From assembly GCA_902464595.1 (NCBI GenBank), contig CABQJX010000002.1, forward strand, positions 1 to 64,000: a DNA stretch of 64,000 nucleotides, in the 5' to 3' direction. Each line of letters begins with the position of its first letter. The first letter of the stretch is position 1. The notes beneath the pieces are model-generated. The model was not told the origin of the DNA and made no database searches. It was given only the letters and a program-made list of their open reading frames with translations. Shown here in pieces: positions 42,561 to 50,479 of the stretch. This DNA is from an uncultured Lachnoclostridium sp. Lineage in GTDB: Bacteria; Bacillota; Clostridia; Lachnospirales; Lachnospiraceae. Position numbers and translations under genes: made by a program.

Positions 42561-43091
42561 ATGGAGCTGAGACAGGAATACCAATCGTTCCAAATACGGA
42601 AAATCAAAGAGAACAAAAAGCAATATCTGGATCTCCTCCTTCTGGCTGATGAACAGGAGGATATGATCGACCGCTATCTGGAGCGGGGGGATCTGTTCGT
42701 ACTGATGAAAAAGGATGCTGTGGCCGCAGAGTGTGTGGTCACAAAGGAGGAGCATACGAAAGGGACAGGAAAACAGGGCCGCACACTGATTCCTGAAGCA
42801 GAAACAGGAGGGATCTATGAATTAAAAAATATAGCCACAGCCCCCTCCTTCCAGCGCCAGGGCTATGGCCGAACCCTCATCGAATTTATTTTTTTCCATT
42901 ACACCGATCTCACAACCTTATATGTGGGAACCGGAGACAGCCCCCTCACCCTTGATTTCTACAAGTCCTGCGGTTTTTCCTTCTCCCACCGCATCCCCCA
43001 TTTCTTTACAGAATATTATGACCATCCGATCTTTGAGGGCGGGAAACAGCTGATTGATATGGTTTACCTAAAGAGGGAGCGGACGCGTTAA
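42561..43091 (+). CDS. GNAT-family N-acetyltransferase
   Basis: 176 residues. The GNAT core is complete: LFVLMKKDAVAAECVV (beta-strands 2-3), GIYELKNIATAPSFQRQGYGRTLIEFIFFH (about 84-113) with the acetyl-CoA loop QRQGYG, and DFYKSCGFSFSHRIPHFF (motif B). It resembles small-molecule or tRNA-modification-like N-acetyltransferases common near regulators; substrate unknown. AAAAGGAGG precedes the start. The stop codon lies inside a terminator hairpin. Confidence 0.85.
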   Translation: MELRQEYQSFQIRKIKENKKQYLDLLLLADEQEDMIDRYLERGDLFVLMKKDAVAAECVVTKEEHTKGTGKQGRTLIPEAETGGIYELKNIATAPSFQRQGYGRTLIEFIFFHYTDLTTLYVGTGDSPLTLDFYKSCGFSFSHRIPHFFTEYYDHPIFEGGKQLIDMVYLKRERTR

Positions 43092-43108
43092 AACGTCTGC
43101 TCCCTCTT
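43071..43108. terminator. Bidirectional terminator overlapping the GNAT stop
   Basis: AAGAGGGAGC-G-GACG and CGTC-T-GCTCCCTCTT (ends at 43108) pair over 14 positions. It separates the plus-strand island from the minus-strand metallopeptidase gene that ends at 43150. Confidence 0.75.
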
Positions 43109-43149
43109 GCTGTTTGGCACTCCTCTTTCTGGTCTGGCTCCGCCTGGTT

Positions 43150-43749
43150 TTACACCTGGCCTCCAAACTCTCTGAGCCATCTCCGCCTGTCCTCATAATC
43201 CGGCAGGACAGCTCTCACCTCTGCCCAAAACCGTGAAGAATGGTTCATCTCTTTTCTGTGAGCCAGCTCGTGGACTGCCACATAATCCAAAATCTCCGGA
43301 GGCATTAAGATCAGCTTCCAGTGGAAATTCAGGTTTCCCCCGCTGCTGCAGCTGCCCCACCGCGTCTTTGCTGCCCGAATGGTGATCCGGTTATAATCCA
43401 CTCCCATGATCCCGGCAAAATAAGCGCATCTCTGTTCCAGCTGTTCCTTCGCCCGTTTGCGGTAAAGGATTTCCAGTCCGGGGTCTTCCTCATAATCATG
43501 TCGCGGACGGTTTCTCTCCTTCTTTGCCCGCTCCATGACCAGCCGCCATTTCTCAGCGATCCACTGCTCCCGCTCTCCCAAAAACTGCCTTACCGCCCGG
43601 TCGCTGATCCTGTTCGGAACCCGGGCAATGACCTGACCGTCCCCTTTTATTTCCAATCCCAAAGTACGGCGGCCGGAATAGATAATCCTGACCGGGATCT
43701 CCCCCTGGCGTTCCCCTTCCCTCCATCGGATGATCTCCTGTTTTAACAT
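43150..43749 (-). CDS. YgjP-type (DUF45/M48-related) metallopeptidase
   Basis: 199 residues. The C-terminal block KTRWGSCSSGGNLNFHWKLILMPPEILDYVAVHELAHRKEMNHSSRFW (about 128-175) is the DUF45 signature, with zinc motif HELAH (160-164) and a third ligand in MNHS. The N-terminal half is the strand-rich part usual in the family (RRTLGLEIKGDGQVIARVP). It is probably cytoplasmic, and substrate is unknown. ATG 43749 is used because GAGGAAAGGG precedes it. It starts 19 bp after wzm and is likely co-transcribed with it. Confidence 0.88.
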   Translation of the reverse strand: MLKQEIIRWREGERQGEIPVRIIYSGRRTLGLEIKGDGQVIARVPNRISDRAVRQFLGEREQWIAEKWRLVMERAKKERNRPRHDYEEDPGLEILYRKRAKEQLEQRCAYFAGIMGVDYNRITIRAAKTRWGSCSSGGNLNFHWKLILMPPEILDYVAVHELAHRKEMNHSSRFWAEVRAVLPDYEDRRRWLREFGGQV

Positions 43750-43768
43750 ACCCTTTCCTCTGCCGTTC

Positions 43769-44581
43769 TTACAGCACATCGGAGAAATGAGGCCGCAGAC
43801 GTTTAAAGATCTTCAGTCCCAGAAGGATCACAGCCCCTGTAAAGCACCAGTAGTACAGGGTAAGGGTGGGGCGCTCCCAAAACCAATTTCCTGTAAGCAC
43901 AGTATCCCGATACCCAGCCACTACATAGTAGAATGGGTTCAGCTTAAAGAGCGTCTCTACCCAGGGACCAGCCCCTGTAAACATGGACTCGTGATACATG
44001 ATAGGCGTCATCCATATGCCAAACTGGAGACAGATGCTGACGATCTGGGCCATATCCTTGAAAAACACATTGACCGCACTGGTAAAAAAGCCGATCCCAA
44101 GAGCCAGCATAGAAGCCGCAAAAGAATAATATACGACCTGGATCCAGATGAAATGGGGCATTTTCCCCGTGATCAAGTACATTCCAAACATGATCAGCAC
44201 AAAAAAGGCGTGGACGAGAAGGCAGGAGATCAGCTTAATGATCGGAAGGATCTCCACCTTAAATACCACTTTTTTCACCAGATAACTGTACTCCTGAAGA
44301 CAGTTTGTGACGCTGTTGACCGCCTCCCCGAAAAAGAACCAGGGTACAATACCGGGAACCAGCCATTCCACATAGGAGGCCCCCTCCACAGGCGGCGGCG
44401 ATTTAAACCCCAGGCCAAATACGACTGCGTATATGCTGACCGTCACAATGGGCTGTATGAACATCCAAACAACCCCAAAATAGGAGCCTACAAAGCGCTT
44501 GCGGAAATCCGCTTTTCCCAGATCCCAGATCAGCCTGCGCTTTTCTATGATCTCCTTCAAAAGAGAACACACATACTTCAT
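43769..44581 (-). CDS. wzm: Polysaccharide ABC-2 transporter permease
   Basis: 270 residues, six TM segments, ABC-2 fold. It starts LIWDLGKADFRKRFVGSYFGVVWMFIQPIV (about 17-46), the cytoplasmic gate-helix region conserved in Wzm/TagG, and contains GIVPWFFFGEAVNS and LNPFYYVVAGYRD (about 217-229). It forms the channel for lipid-linked glycan export. The matching ATPase is most likely wzt at 37448, downstream in the same direction but beyond the plus-strand island. It lies 33 bp after rmlC. Confidence 0.93.
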   Translation of the reverse strand: MKYVCSLLKEIIEKRRLIWDLGKADFRKRFVGSYFGVVWMFIQPIVTVSIYAVVFGLGFKSPPPVEGASYVEWLVPGIVPWFFFGEAVNSVTNCLQEYSYLVKKVVFKVEILPIIKLISCLLVHAFFVLIMFGMYLITGKMPHFIWIQVVYYSFAASMLALGIGFFTSAVNVFFKDMAQIVSICLQFGIWMTPIMYHESMFTGAGPWVETLFKLNPFYYVVAGYRDTVLTGNWFWERPTLTLYYWCFTGAVILLGLKIFKRLRPHFSDVL

Positions 44582-44614
44582 ATGACTAAACCCTTTTTCT
44601 TTCCATTCCGTCCC

Positions 44615-45178
44615 TTAGGCTTCCCCGAACTTAAAGGTATCCTCAAGCCCGCTCCATTTTTTGTCCTTATCAGAGATGATCAGCTGCATATCCGGCTCAA
44701 TGGGCCAGTCAATACCGATCTTAGGATCGCTCCACAAAAGTCCTCCCTCATCTCCCGGATGATAGAAATCCGTACACTTATACGCGAACTCCGCCTCATC
44801 AGAAAGGACTAAAAATCCATGAGCGAAGCCCTCGGGAATATAAAACTGCTTCTTATTCTCAGCAGATAAGATGACTCCAAACCATTTTCCATAGGTCTCA
44901 GAATCTGCCCTCAGATCCACTGCCACGTCATACACCGTGCCGCGGATGGCACGAACCAGCTTGCCCTGGGGATACTGCTTCTGAAAATGAAGTCCTCTGA
45001 GCACGCCCTTTACGGACATAGACTGATTATCCTGGACAAATACCATATCCAGGCCAGCCTCTTTAAAATCATTCTGGTTATAAGTTTCCACAAAATAGCC
45101 TCTCTCATCCTTAAATACGGTCGGCTCGATCACATACAATCCCTTGATGTCACAGGGGGTCACTTTAATCTTTCCCAT
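44615..45178 (-). CDS. rmlC: dTDP-4-dehydrorhamnose 3,5-epimerase
   Basis: 187-residue cupin-fold enzyme. Signatures are DERGYFVETYNQNDF, VLRGLHFQKQYPQGKLVRAIRGTVYDVAVDLR (about 60-91) with the catalytic His, and FYIPEGFAHGFLVLSDEAEFAYKCTDFY (about 112-139) with the active Tyr. It epimerises C3 and C5 of dTDP-4-keto-6-deoxyglucose on the way to dTDP-L-rhamnose. The other three rml genes are not in the window. ATG 45178 is used (AAGGAG at 8 bases) rather than the GTG two codons before. It has its own promoter at 45235-45263 and leads into wzm. Confidence 0.96.
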   Translation of the reverse strand: MGKIKVTPCDIKGLYVIEPTVFKDERGYFVETYNQNDFKEAGLDMVFVQDNQSMSVKGVLRGLHFQKQYPQGKLVRAIRGTVYDVAVDLRADSETYGKWFGVILSAENKKQFYIPEGFAHGFLVLSDEAEFAYKCTDFYHPGDEGGLLWSDPKIGIDWPIEPDMQLIISDKDKKWSGLEDTFKFGEA

Positions 45179-45234
45179 GATCACTACTCCTTTTCTTCAC
45201 TGTGGGCTTTTGGTATCATCCCTTCGCCCGGTCA

Positions 45235-45263
45235 ATTCTATCACGTTCTAAAACAACTGACAA
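45235..45263 (-). promoter_or_regulatory. Promoter for rmlC-wzm-ygjP
   Basis: On the minus strand TTGTCA (45258-45263), 17 bases and TAGAAT (45235-45240): a good sigma-A promoter about 57 bases before rmlC. It shows that this part of the locus can be transcribed independently. Confidence 0.7.
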
Positions 45264-45344
45264 GCCCCACGGACCCGCTCTCTCCTAAAATCCGTAACAG
45301 TTCAGCCATACATTTTCCTTTGCTCTTACAGAATATGGGAAGCT

Positions 45345-45424
45345 CTGGACGTCTGTCCGGGCATCTATCTGGACATCTGTCTGGACATCTTTCTGGCATC
45401 TGGCCGGATGCCTGTCTGGGTGCC
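45345..45424. repeat. Degenerate 12-bp tandem repeats after the DUF2142 gene
   Basis: Units of the type CATCTGTCTGGA recur about five to six times with small changes between 45345 and 45424, reaching the stop codon of the DUF2142 gene. Non-coding, between two glycan genes. Confidence 0.7.
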
Positions 45425-47046
45425 TACACCCGAAGACATACCAGGCTGAATATCCTTAGAACCACATATACGTCCATGGCCCCCATGGCAAACAGGATCC
45501 CTCCGTCCCGCCAATCAGTGCGCACGGCCTTGTCATTTTTCAAGGTCAGCAGGAACAATGGGAGAATGGGCAGGAGATACCGTCCCTGAACGCCCTGGAT
45601 TACTTTGGAGGTCACAGGCGTCCATGCTAACAGCATAGAGAACATCAATGCTCCCAGGCATACCAGACATAAAAACCAGATCCACAGCCGTCCCTTCCAC
45701 CCAATAGGCATCCTCTCTCCTGGCTTTTTGAGAGCCAGGAGCACCAGAGCTGCAGTCAGGGCCAGGATTACCGGATAGGGGGTATTGAGCACTCCATCCA
45801 TATTTCCCAGAGCACCGCCGATCATGCCGGAATACAGCTGCTCTCCCTGCCATGCCAGAGTATCGTAGCACATCTTGAGGACCAGTCCCGGAGAGTGGAG
45901 CAGCTGGGAGAAGGTATACCCTGTCTCCTCAGCCCAGGCCACATAGCTCTCGCTTGCCTGTGTGTAAAGAGCCACGGTACTGCGGTTTACGATAAACATA
46001 GCCGCTGCAAAGGCTCCCAGCACAGCTGCCGCTGACAGCCCCCATTTTCCCCAGCCCCCGAATTTCTTTACCGGGATCAGCAGGCAAAGTCCTGCGATCA
46101 CCCCATAGACCATCTTGCAGGGCCCCATGACGGCCATCACAGCCGCCAGGGCCGCAACATCGCAGATCCCCACCCGGGAAGCCTCACAGGCCAGATCCAG
46201 GCAGACAGCTGTAAAATAAGCGCTGAGGGCAATAATCATTACATCATAAGACAGGGAGGAAGCCAGGTGAAGGGTCATAGGCAGTAAAAATACGCCTGCA
46301 GCCACCTCTTTTCCAAAGGGAAGGCGCTTTATAGTCAGCCATGCCATAACGGAAAAGAAGATCAGGTTGCATGTCCTTCCCAAAAACAGCAGCCCCAATC
46401 CGCCTAAATGAAGGAGCCTTGCAAGGGAGATGCCAAGCGCCTGGGGCACATAGGCAAGGGGTGTGGTGCGCACCGGCATCTGCCAGGACATGACCATTTC
46501 ATTTTCCCCAGTGCTCCCAAACCCCCGGTTATGGATTTCCCGGTAAGTGCTCTCCTCCAGTTTCTGTCCCAAAACCACGGCGGAAGGGCTATTCTGCCCC
46601 TCCTCTGCCCCATACTCCATCACCCCTGAAAGATCTTCAATAAAGGTATCCTGAAGACGGATAAAAACACGTTCATCCTCTGCCCTGGCCGGTTTTCCCA
46701 TAAGGTGGCTGGACAGCTGGTAAGCGGTAATAAAATGGCTCACCTCATCAGGCGCTGACAGAGGAGGCAGAACCGCCATGTACATCACTCCCAGCCCCAT
46801 AATCACCGCGGGGATCACCCTCTCAAGCTTTGGGTGTTCTTCCCAGATCAGGAAGATTCCCATGCCAGTCAGCACAGCCAGCCCAAAAAGGAGGAGAAGG
46901 GCATACCATCCATAGAGAAACCGGTCATTGCTTACCTGGATCCCTGCCCTCACATCTCCCAGATGCCAGATCCCCAGAGCCAGAACGGCCAAAAGGGCAA
47001 AGATCCACCCAGCCGGCTTCTGTAATTTTTCTTTTCCTGCTGTCAT
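45424..47046 (-). CDS. DUF2142 membrane protein, GT-C-like
   Basis: 540 residues, about 12 TM segments. The family motif PPLSAPDEVSHFITAYQLS (about 94-112) places an acidic pair in the first external loop, as in GT-C catalytic loops, and QGVQGRYLLPILPLFLL (near 488-504) is the late conserved motif. DUF2142 proteins occur in wall-polysaccharide loci and are thought to transfer sugars from polyprenyl phosphate. The start overlaps the DUF2304 stop (ATGA), so they are translationally coupled. With the DUF2304 protein and the GT2 at 49725 it resembles streptococcal side-chain modules of the GacI/GacJ/GacL type. Confidence 0.85.
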   Translation of the reverse strand: MTAGKEKLQKPAGWIFALLAVLALGIWHLGDVRAGIQVSNDRFLYGWYALLLLFGLAVLTGMGIFLIWEEHPKLERVIPAVIMGLGVMYMAVLPPLSAPDEVSHFITAYQLSSHLMGKPARAEDERVFIRLQDTFIEDLSGVMEYGAEEGQNSPSAVVLGQKLEESTYREIHNRGFGSTGENEMVMSWQMPVRTTPLAYVPQALGISLARLLHLGGLGLLFLGRTCNLIFFSVMAWLTIKRLPFGKEVAAGVFLLPMTLHLASSLSYDVMIIALSAYFTAVCLDLACEASRVGICDVAALAAVMAVMGPCKMVYGVIAGLCLLIPVKKFGGWGKWGLSAAAVLGAFAAAMFIVNRSTVALYTQASESYVAWAEETGYTFSQLLHSPGLVLKMCYDTLAWQGEQLYSGMIGGALGNMDGVLNTPYPVILALTAALVLLALKKPGERMPIGWKGRLWIWFLCLVCLGALMFSMLLAWTPVTSKVIQGVQGRYLLPILPLFLLTLKNDKAVRTDWRDGGILFAMGAMDVYVVLRIFSLVCLRV

Positions 47047-47462
47047 AAAGCCTCCCCATTCCCGGATCCCTTTTTAGAAACGGTTTCCGCTTCCTCCAGA
47101 AAGCCCCTGAGGCGCTGCTGCAATTCCTCCCGCTCCTTCTCGTCCAGAGCGATCCGCTGTACCAGCTCCTTCTGACGGCTCTCCATCTGGGACAGCTGTA
47201 AGGTCATTCCAAATACCTTTACCATCAGGAGGAAGATCATGAACAAAAACAGGAAATTGGGGGTGGAGTAGATTCCCAGCAGATGGGCGCAGGTATCCGC
47301 CACAGCCGGAAATACAGAGAATACCACCAGGATCATTGCCATAGCTACCCAGAACAAGGCCGCTTCAATCTGAACCCTGGCCTGTCGGATACGGCGCATC
47401 ATAAACACCATTGTAAAAAGGGAAACTGCTACCAGGATCACCCGGAATACCATTGTCATCAT
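47043..47462 (-). CDS. DUF2304 small membrane protein
   Basis: 139 residues: three TM segments (about 5-22, 32-52, 66-88) and a coiled-coil C-terminus rich in Gln, Glu and Arg (EKEREELQQRLRGFLEEAE). DUF2304 proteins partner GT2 polyprenyl-phosphate glycosyltransferases and increase their activity (GacJ with GacI in streptococci, as I recall). ATG 47462 overlaps the stop of the preceding GT2 as ATGA and has AAGGAG 8 bases upstream; the TTG at 47468 lies inside that site. It is coupled at both ends. Confidence 0.88.
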   Translation of the reverse strand: MMTMVFRVILVAVSLFTMVFMMRRIRQARVQIEAALFWVAMAMILVVFSVFPAVADTCAHLLGIYSTPNFLFLFMIFLLMVKVFGMTLQLSQMESRQKELVQRIALDEKEREELQQRLRGFLEEAETVSKKGSGNGEAL

Positions 47463-48394
47463 AACCAATACTCCTTATTCATGCTGCAGGCAGCTGTCAG
47501 CCCCTTTGGAAGCAGCCGGTAACATTTTCCCAATCGGTAGCCTGCATATTTAAAACCGCTTTTCACAACCAGCCCCGGGATCAGCCAGGGCTTTTTCTGG
47601 GAAACGAGATACCTGGCCGTCTGCTTCACCAGGCGGATCCCCTCCCCCTCAGAGTGGATTCCCCGAAACACTTCCGGGTGGTCAGCCTGCGATACTGCCA
47701 AGTCAAAATTCCGGTGGAACTGAGCTCTGCATCCGTAGTTGTGGGAATGGATCACCCTGGCATCAGCTGCATAGGCGATGGCATAATCGTCCTGAAGGAC
47801 CGCCCTGCCTGCAAAGATCATATCCTCGTTGAAGATGGTTTTGTGGATAAAGCCACCCTGGAACCAGAATTTTTCCCGGTCATAGGCGCAGCACACATTG
47901 GATGCAAAAAAGGTCTTGATCCCCAGCTCTTTCAAATCTGCCTTTGTCTTAATACGGCTCTCACCGGGATAGTTGAAGGATCTGGTATACCGCTCCGCCA
48001 GGCCGCAGTCCTTGTCAGGAAGCTGTCTAGCGTAGGCCATGATCACCGATTCTCCCTCCGGCCCTCTCTGGTCAAAGGCCTTTACCAGATTTTCAATGAG
48101 ATGCTCGTCCGCCGGAACTGCGTCGTCTGTCATAAACACCATAATATCCGCCCTGCTGTAACGCGCGCCCCGGTTTCTGGTCTCCCCATGGTCAAATTCT
48201 GCCTTATCGAGATGGTGGACCTCCAGATTTTCAATCCCCTCAAACCCCTTGTCATTCCAGTAGGAACGCTCCGTGTTCATCACAATGATCCGGTTAACCT
48301 TCACGGTCTGGACTGCCAGCATCTTTAACAGCCTGGAAAATTTCTTTCCAGGCTTATAGGTCGGTATGATCACATCAACCTTGACTTTTTCCAT
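47459..48394 (-). CDS. GT2 glycosyltransferase, rhamnosyltransferase-like
   Basis: 311 residues. VDVIIPTYKPGKKFSRLLKMLAVQT starts the GT-A domain, EFDHGETRNRGARYSRADIMVFMTDDAVPAD (about 67-97) carries the DD metal site, and NVCCAYDREKFWFQGGF defines the acceptor region. The DHGxTRNxGA block is typical of rhamnosyltransferases of wall polysaccharides, fitting the rmlC gene nearby. The last 50 residues are basic and may contact the membrane. It overlaps the flippase gene by about 20 bp and the DUF2304 gene by 4 bp. Confidence 0.86.
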   Translation of the reverse strand: MEKVKVDVIIPTYKPGKKFSRLLKMLAVQTVKVNRIIVMNTERSYWNDKGFEGIENLEVHHLDKAEFDHGETRNRGARYSRADIMVFMTDDAVPADEHLIENLVKAFDQRGPEGESVIMAYARQLPDKDCGLAERYTRSFNYPGESRIKTKADLKELGIKTFFASNVCCAYDREKFWFQGGFIHKTIFNEDMIFAGRAVLQDDYAIAYAADARVIHSHNYGCRAQFHRNFDLAVSQADHPEVFRGIHSEGEGIRLVKQTARYLVSQKKPWLIPGLVVKSGFKYAGYRLGKCYRLLPKGLTAACSMNKEYWL

Positions 48395-49709
48395 CACCAC
48401 TATTCTCCTTTTCGTTCTCCCTTACTTCCCTGCTGTAAGCCCCCCTAAGGCACACGCTAAACCCGGCGGTAAGTCCTGCCATGAGCAAAAGATAGCAAAA
48501 AGCCGCCCCATGGATCCCGAAGTGGGATACCAAAAAAACGGACAGGGGCGCCGCCACAAACGCGGCTCCCAGATACACCAAAAAAATCACCTTCTGCCTG
48601 CGCATGATCACCAAGGCATAATAGACAAGGTTCGCCATGGCGTAAAAGCCTCCTCCGGCCACAATGATAACAAAAGCCCCGTAATAGCCTGTCAGGCTTC
48701 CGCCGTATCCTGCCCCCAAAACCCTCTCCATCACCGACAGCGCCCATTTTCCCAGGACCGCCGCCCCAAAAACTGCCGAAACCGTAAGCCCCAGGATCAC
48801 CCTCCCAATGGTTTTCAGCTCCCTCAGAAAAGAAGGGTATTCCTTTTGGCTCCACAGAGCGGTCAGCTTTGTGAGGAACGGGCGGATCACAAAATTTGCT
48901 ATCAGATAGATTACGGAAGTGGGCATAAAGATCAGATTAAAATACCCGGAGGACGCATCGTCCATTCTCCCATCAATGGCGTATTTGGCCGCTGAAAATA
49001 CATAAAAGTCCAAAAATACAGATAAAAACAGCACAGCTGTCTTACGAAAAATATCACCGGTACTGCCCTCTCTCCGTTTCCAGTCCACACCGGGAAGGGC
49101 GCGGATCACATCCAGGTTAAACAGGGCCACCCCTGCTGCCTGGGCAGCCACAGCCGCTGCGCAGGAAAACAAAAGATTCCCAAAGGCTGCCAGGGTAATG
49201 AGAAATACGCTGACGGACAGGATTGTGCGGAAAAAATTAGATTTTCCTGTAAGATACAAGCTCCCCTGTCTCTGAAATTCCGATTCATACACATCTGCAT
49301 ACCCGTCGATGACCTTGTATACAATAAGCAAAAGTAATATAGTGGACTTAGAGGCGCTGTAGCGCCCCAGGCCGTGCATCAGGGTCAGAAACACCGCTCC
49401 GGCGGCCAGGGCTGTTATGCAGGTGATATTTCTATGCTCCCTGTAATCGGCAAAGGAGTACTCTCCTGCGCCGTCTGTGATCTGGAAGGGCCGAAGGCCG
49501 AAATAGGCCACAATAAACAGCTGCTGCCCCAGAGTGGAATAGCCGAAGGAAAAAATCCCTCCCTTCTCCTCTCCTGCCATCCGTATGACTAAGAAGGACA
49601 GCACCATACTGGCAAAAGCATAGGCAAAGCTTCCGGCAATATTCCAGATCACATTTTTCCGCCCCACATCCGGGCCCTCATAGAGCAATCGTCTTGTCAA
49701 ATTCTTCAT
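48375..49709 (-). CDS. Wzx-like polysaccharide flippase
   Basis: 444 residues with about 12 TM helices of the MATE/polysaccharide-transporter type. The N-terminus KNVIWNIAGSFAYAFASMVLSFLVIRMAGEEKGGIFSFGYS (about 18-58) matches the family, and DRKS-type charged loops lie between helices. It would move undecaprenyl-diphosphate oligosaccharides across the membrane. A second flippase is at 57634, so the locus may serve more than one repeat unit. The start is 15 bp after the GT2 at 49725. Confidence 0.85.
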   Translation of the reverse strand: MKNLTRRLLYEGPDVGRKNVIWNIAGSFAYAFASMVLSFLVIRMAGEEKGGIFSFGYSTLGQQLFIVAYFGLRPFQITDGAGEYSFADYREHRNITCITALAAGAVFLTLMHGLGRYSASKSTILLLLIVYKVIDGYADVYESEFQRQGSLYLTGKSNFFRTILSVSVFLITLAAFGNLLFSCAAAVAAQAAGVALFNLDVIRALPGVDWKRREGSTGDIFRKTAVLFLSVFLDFYVFSAAKYAIDGRMDDASSGYFNLIFMPTSVIYLIANFVIRPFLTKLTALWSQKEYPSFLRELKTIGRVILGLTVSAVFGAAVLGKWALSVMERVLGAGYGGSLTGYYGAFVIIVAGGGFYAMANLVYYALVIMRRQKVIFLVYLGAAFVAAPLSVFLVSHFGIHGAAFCYLLLMAGLTAGFSVCLRGAYSREVRENEKENSGDGKSQG

Positions 49710-49724
49710 ATACTCCGATCCCCT

Positions 49725-50414
49725 CTACTGACGCTTTCTAAAATTCTGTATCATCAGGATGGAGATTAGCATGCGGGTCATATAATGCATGGCTGTAAGG
49801 GGTTTCAAATAGCTCTCTCCCGCTGTCCGCTGGTCGATCGTCACCTGGATCTCCGCCACCTTCGCCCCCTGCTTGATGAGGAAGGACACGGTATCCGGCT
49901 CCGGCCCATAATTTAAATTCAGGGCAAATTCCTCGATCATATGGCGGCTGAACATGCGCATGCCGGAGGTGGGATCCTTAATGGACACCCCTGTGGTCAG
50001 GCGGATAGCGGCCCCGATCATACGGCTTCCCATCATACGGGCTGACCACTCCTTTTTCTCCGATACAAACCGGGAGCCAATGACAATGTCATAGCCCTCC
50101 TCCATCTTTTGGCGCATAGCCTCAATATATTCCGGCCTGTGCTGTCCGTCCCCGTCAAACTGCACTGCATAGCGGTATCCCTTCTTCCAGGCATATTTCA
50201 TACCTGCCTGAAAGCATCCTGCCAATCCCAGGTTTACCGGCAGATCCAGCAGATTATACCCCCGTTCCCGGCAGATCTGGGCTGTATGATCCCTGGAACC
50301 GTCGTTGACCACCACGTAATCCAGCTGCGGGAAATTGCGGATGAGATTTTCCACCACCCGGCCAATATTTTTTTCTTCATTGTAAGCTGGTATGACCAGC
50401 AGAACCTTGTCCAT
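49725..50414 (-). CDS. GT2 polyprenyl-phosphate glycosyltransferase (DPM/GacI-like)
   Basis: 229 residues. MDKVLLVIPAYNEEKNIGRVVENL (1-24), YVVVNDGSRDHTAQI and AVQFDGDGQHRPEYI (about 81-95, DxD site), then SGMRMFSRHM. No long TM pair follows, only an amphipathic C-terminus, so it may need a membrane partner such as the DUF2304 protein. It is expected to load a hexose or N-acetylhexosamine on undecaprenyl phosphate. ATG 50414 has CAGGAGAG upstream; the frame to 50444 lacks a site. It lies 65 bp after the DegT gene. Confidence 0.88.
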   Translation of the reverse strand: MDKVLLVIPAYNEEKNIGRVVENLIRNFPQLDYVVVNDGSRDHTAQICRERGYNLLDLPVNLGLAGCFQAGMKYAWKKGYRYAVQFDGDGQHRPEYIEAMRQKMEEGYDIVIGSRFVSEKKEWSARMMGSRMIGAAIRLTTGVSIKDPTSGMRMFSRHMIEEFALNLNYGPEPDTVSFLIKQGAKVAEIQVTIDQRTAGESYLKPLTAMHYMTRMLISILMIQNFRKRQ

Positions 50415-50479
50415 GCTTCTCTCCTGGTTTTTCTGATTTTTCACCTGTATGTTCCAAATTCTCTCAGGCTTATCCCGGC

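Noticed and set aside
43730..44812. 360-codon plus-strand frame
   Set aside because: Antisense to wzm and part of rmlC, both with clear family motifs; the translation is low in hydrophobic order and has no family features.
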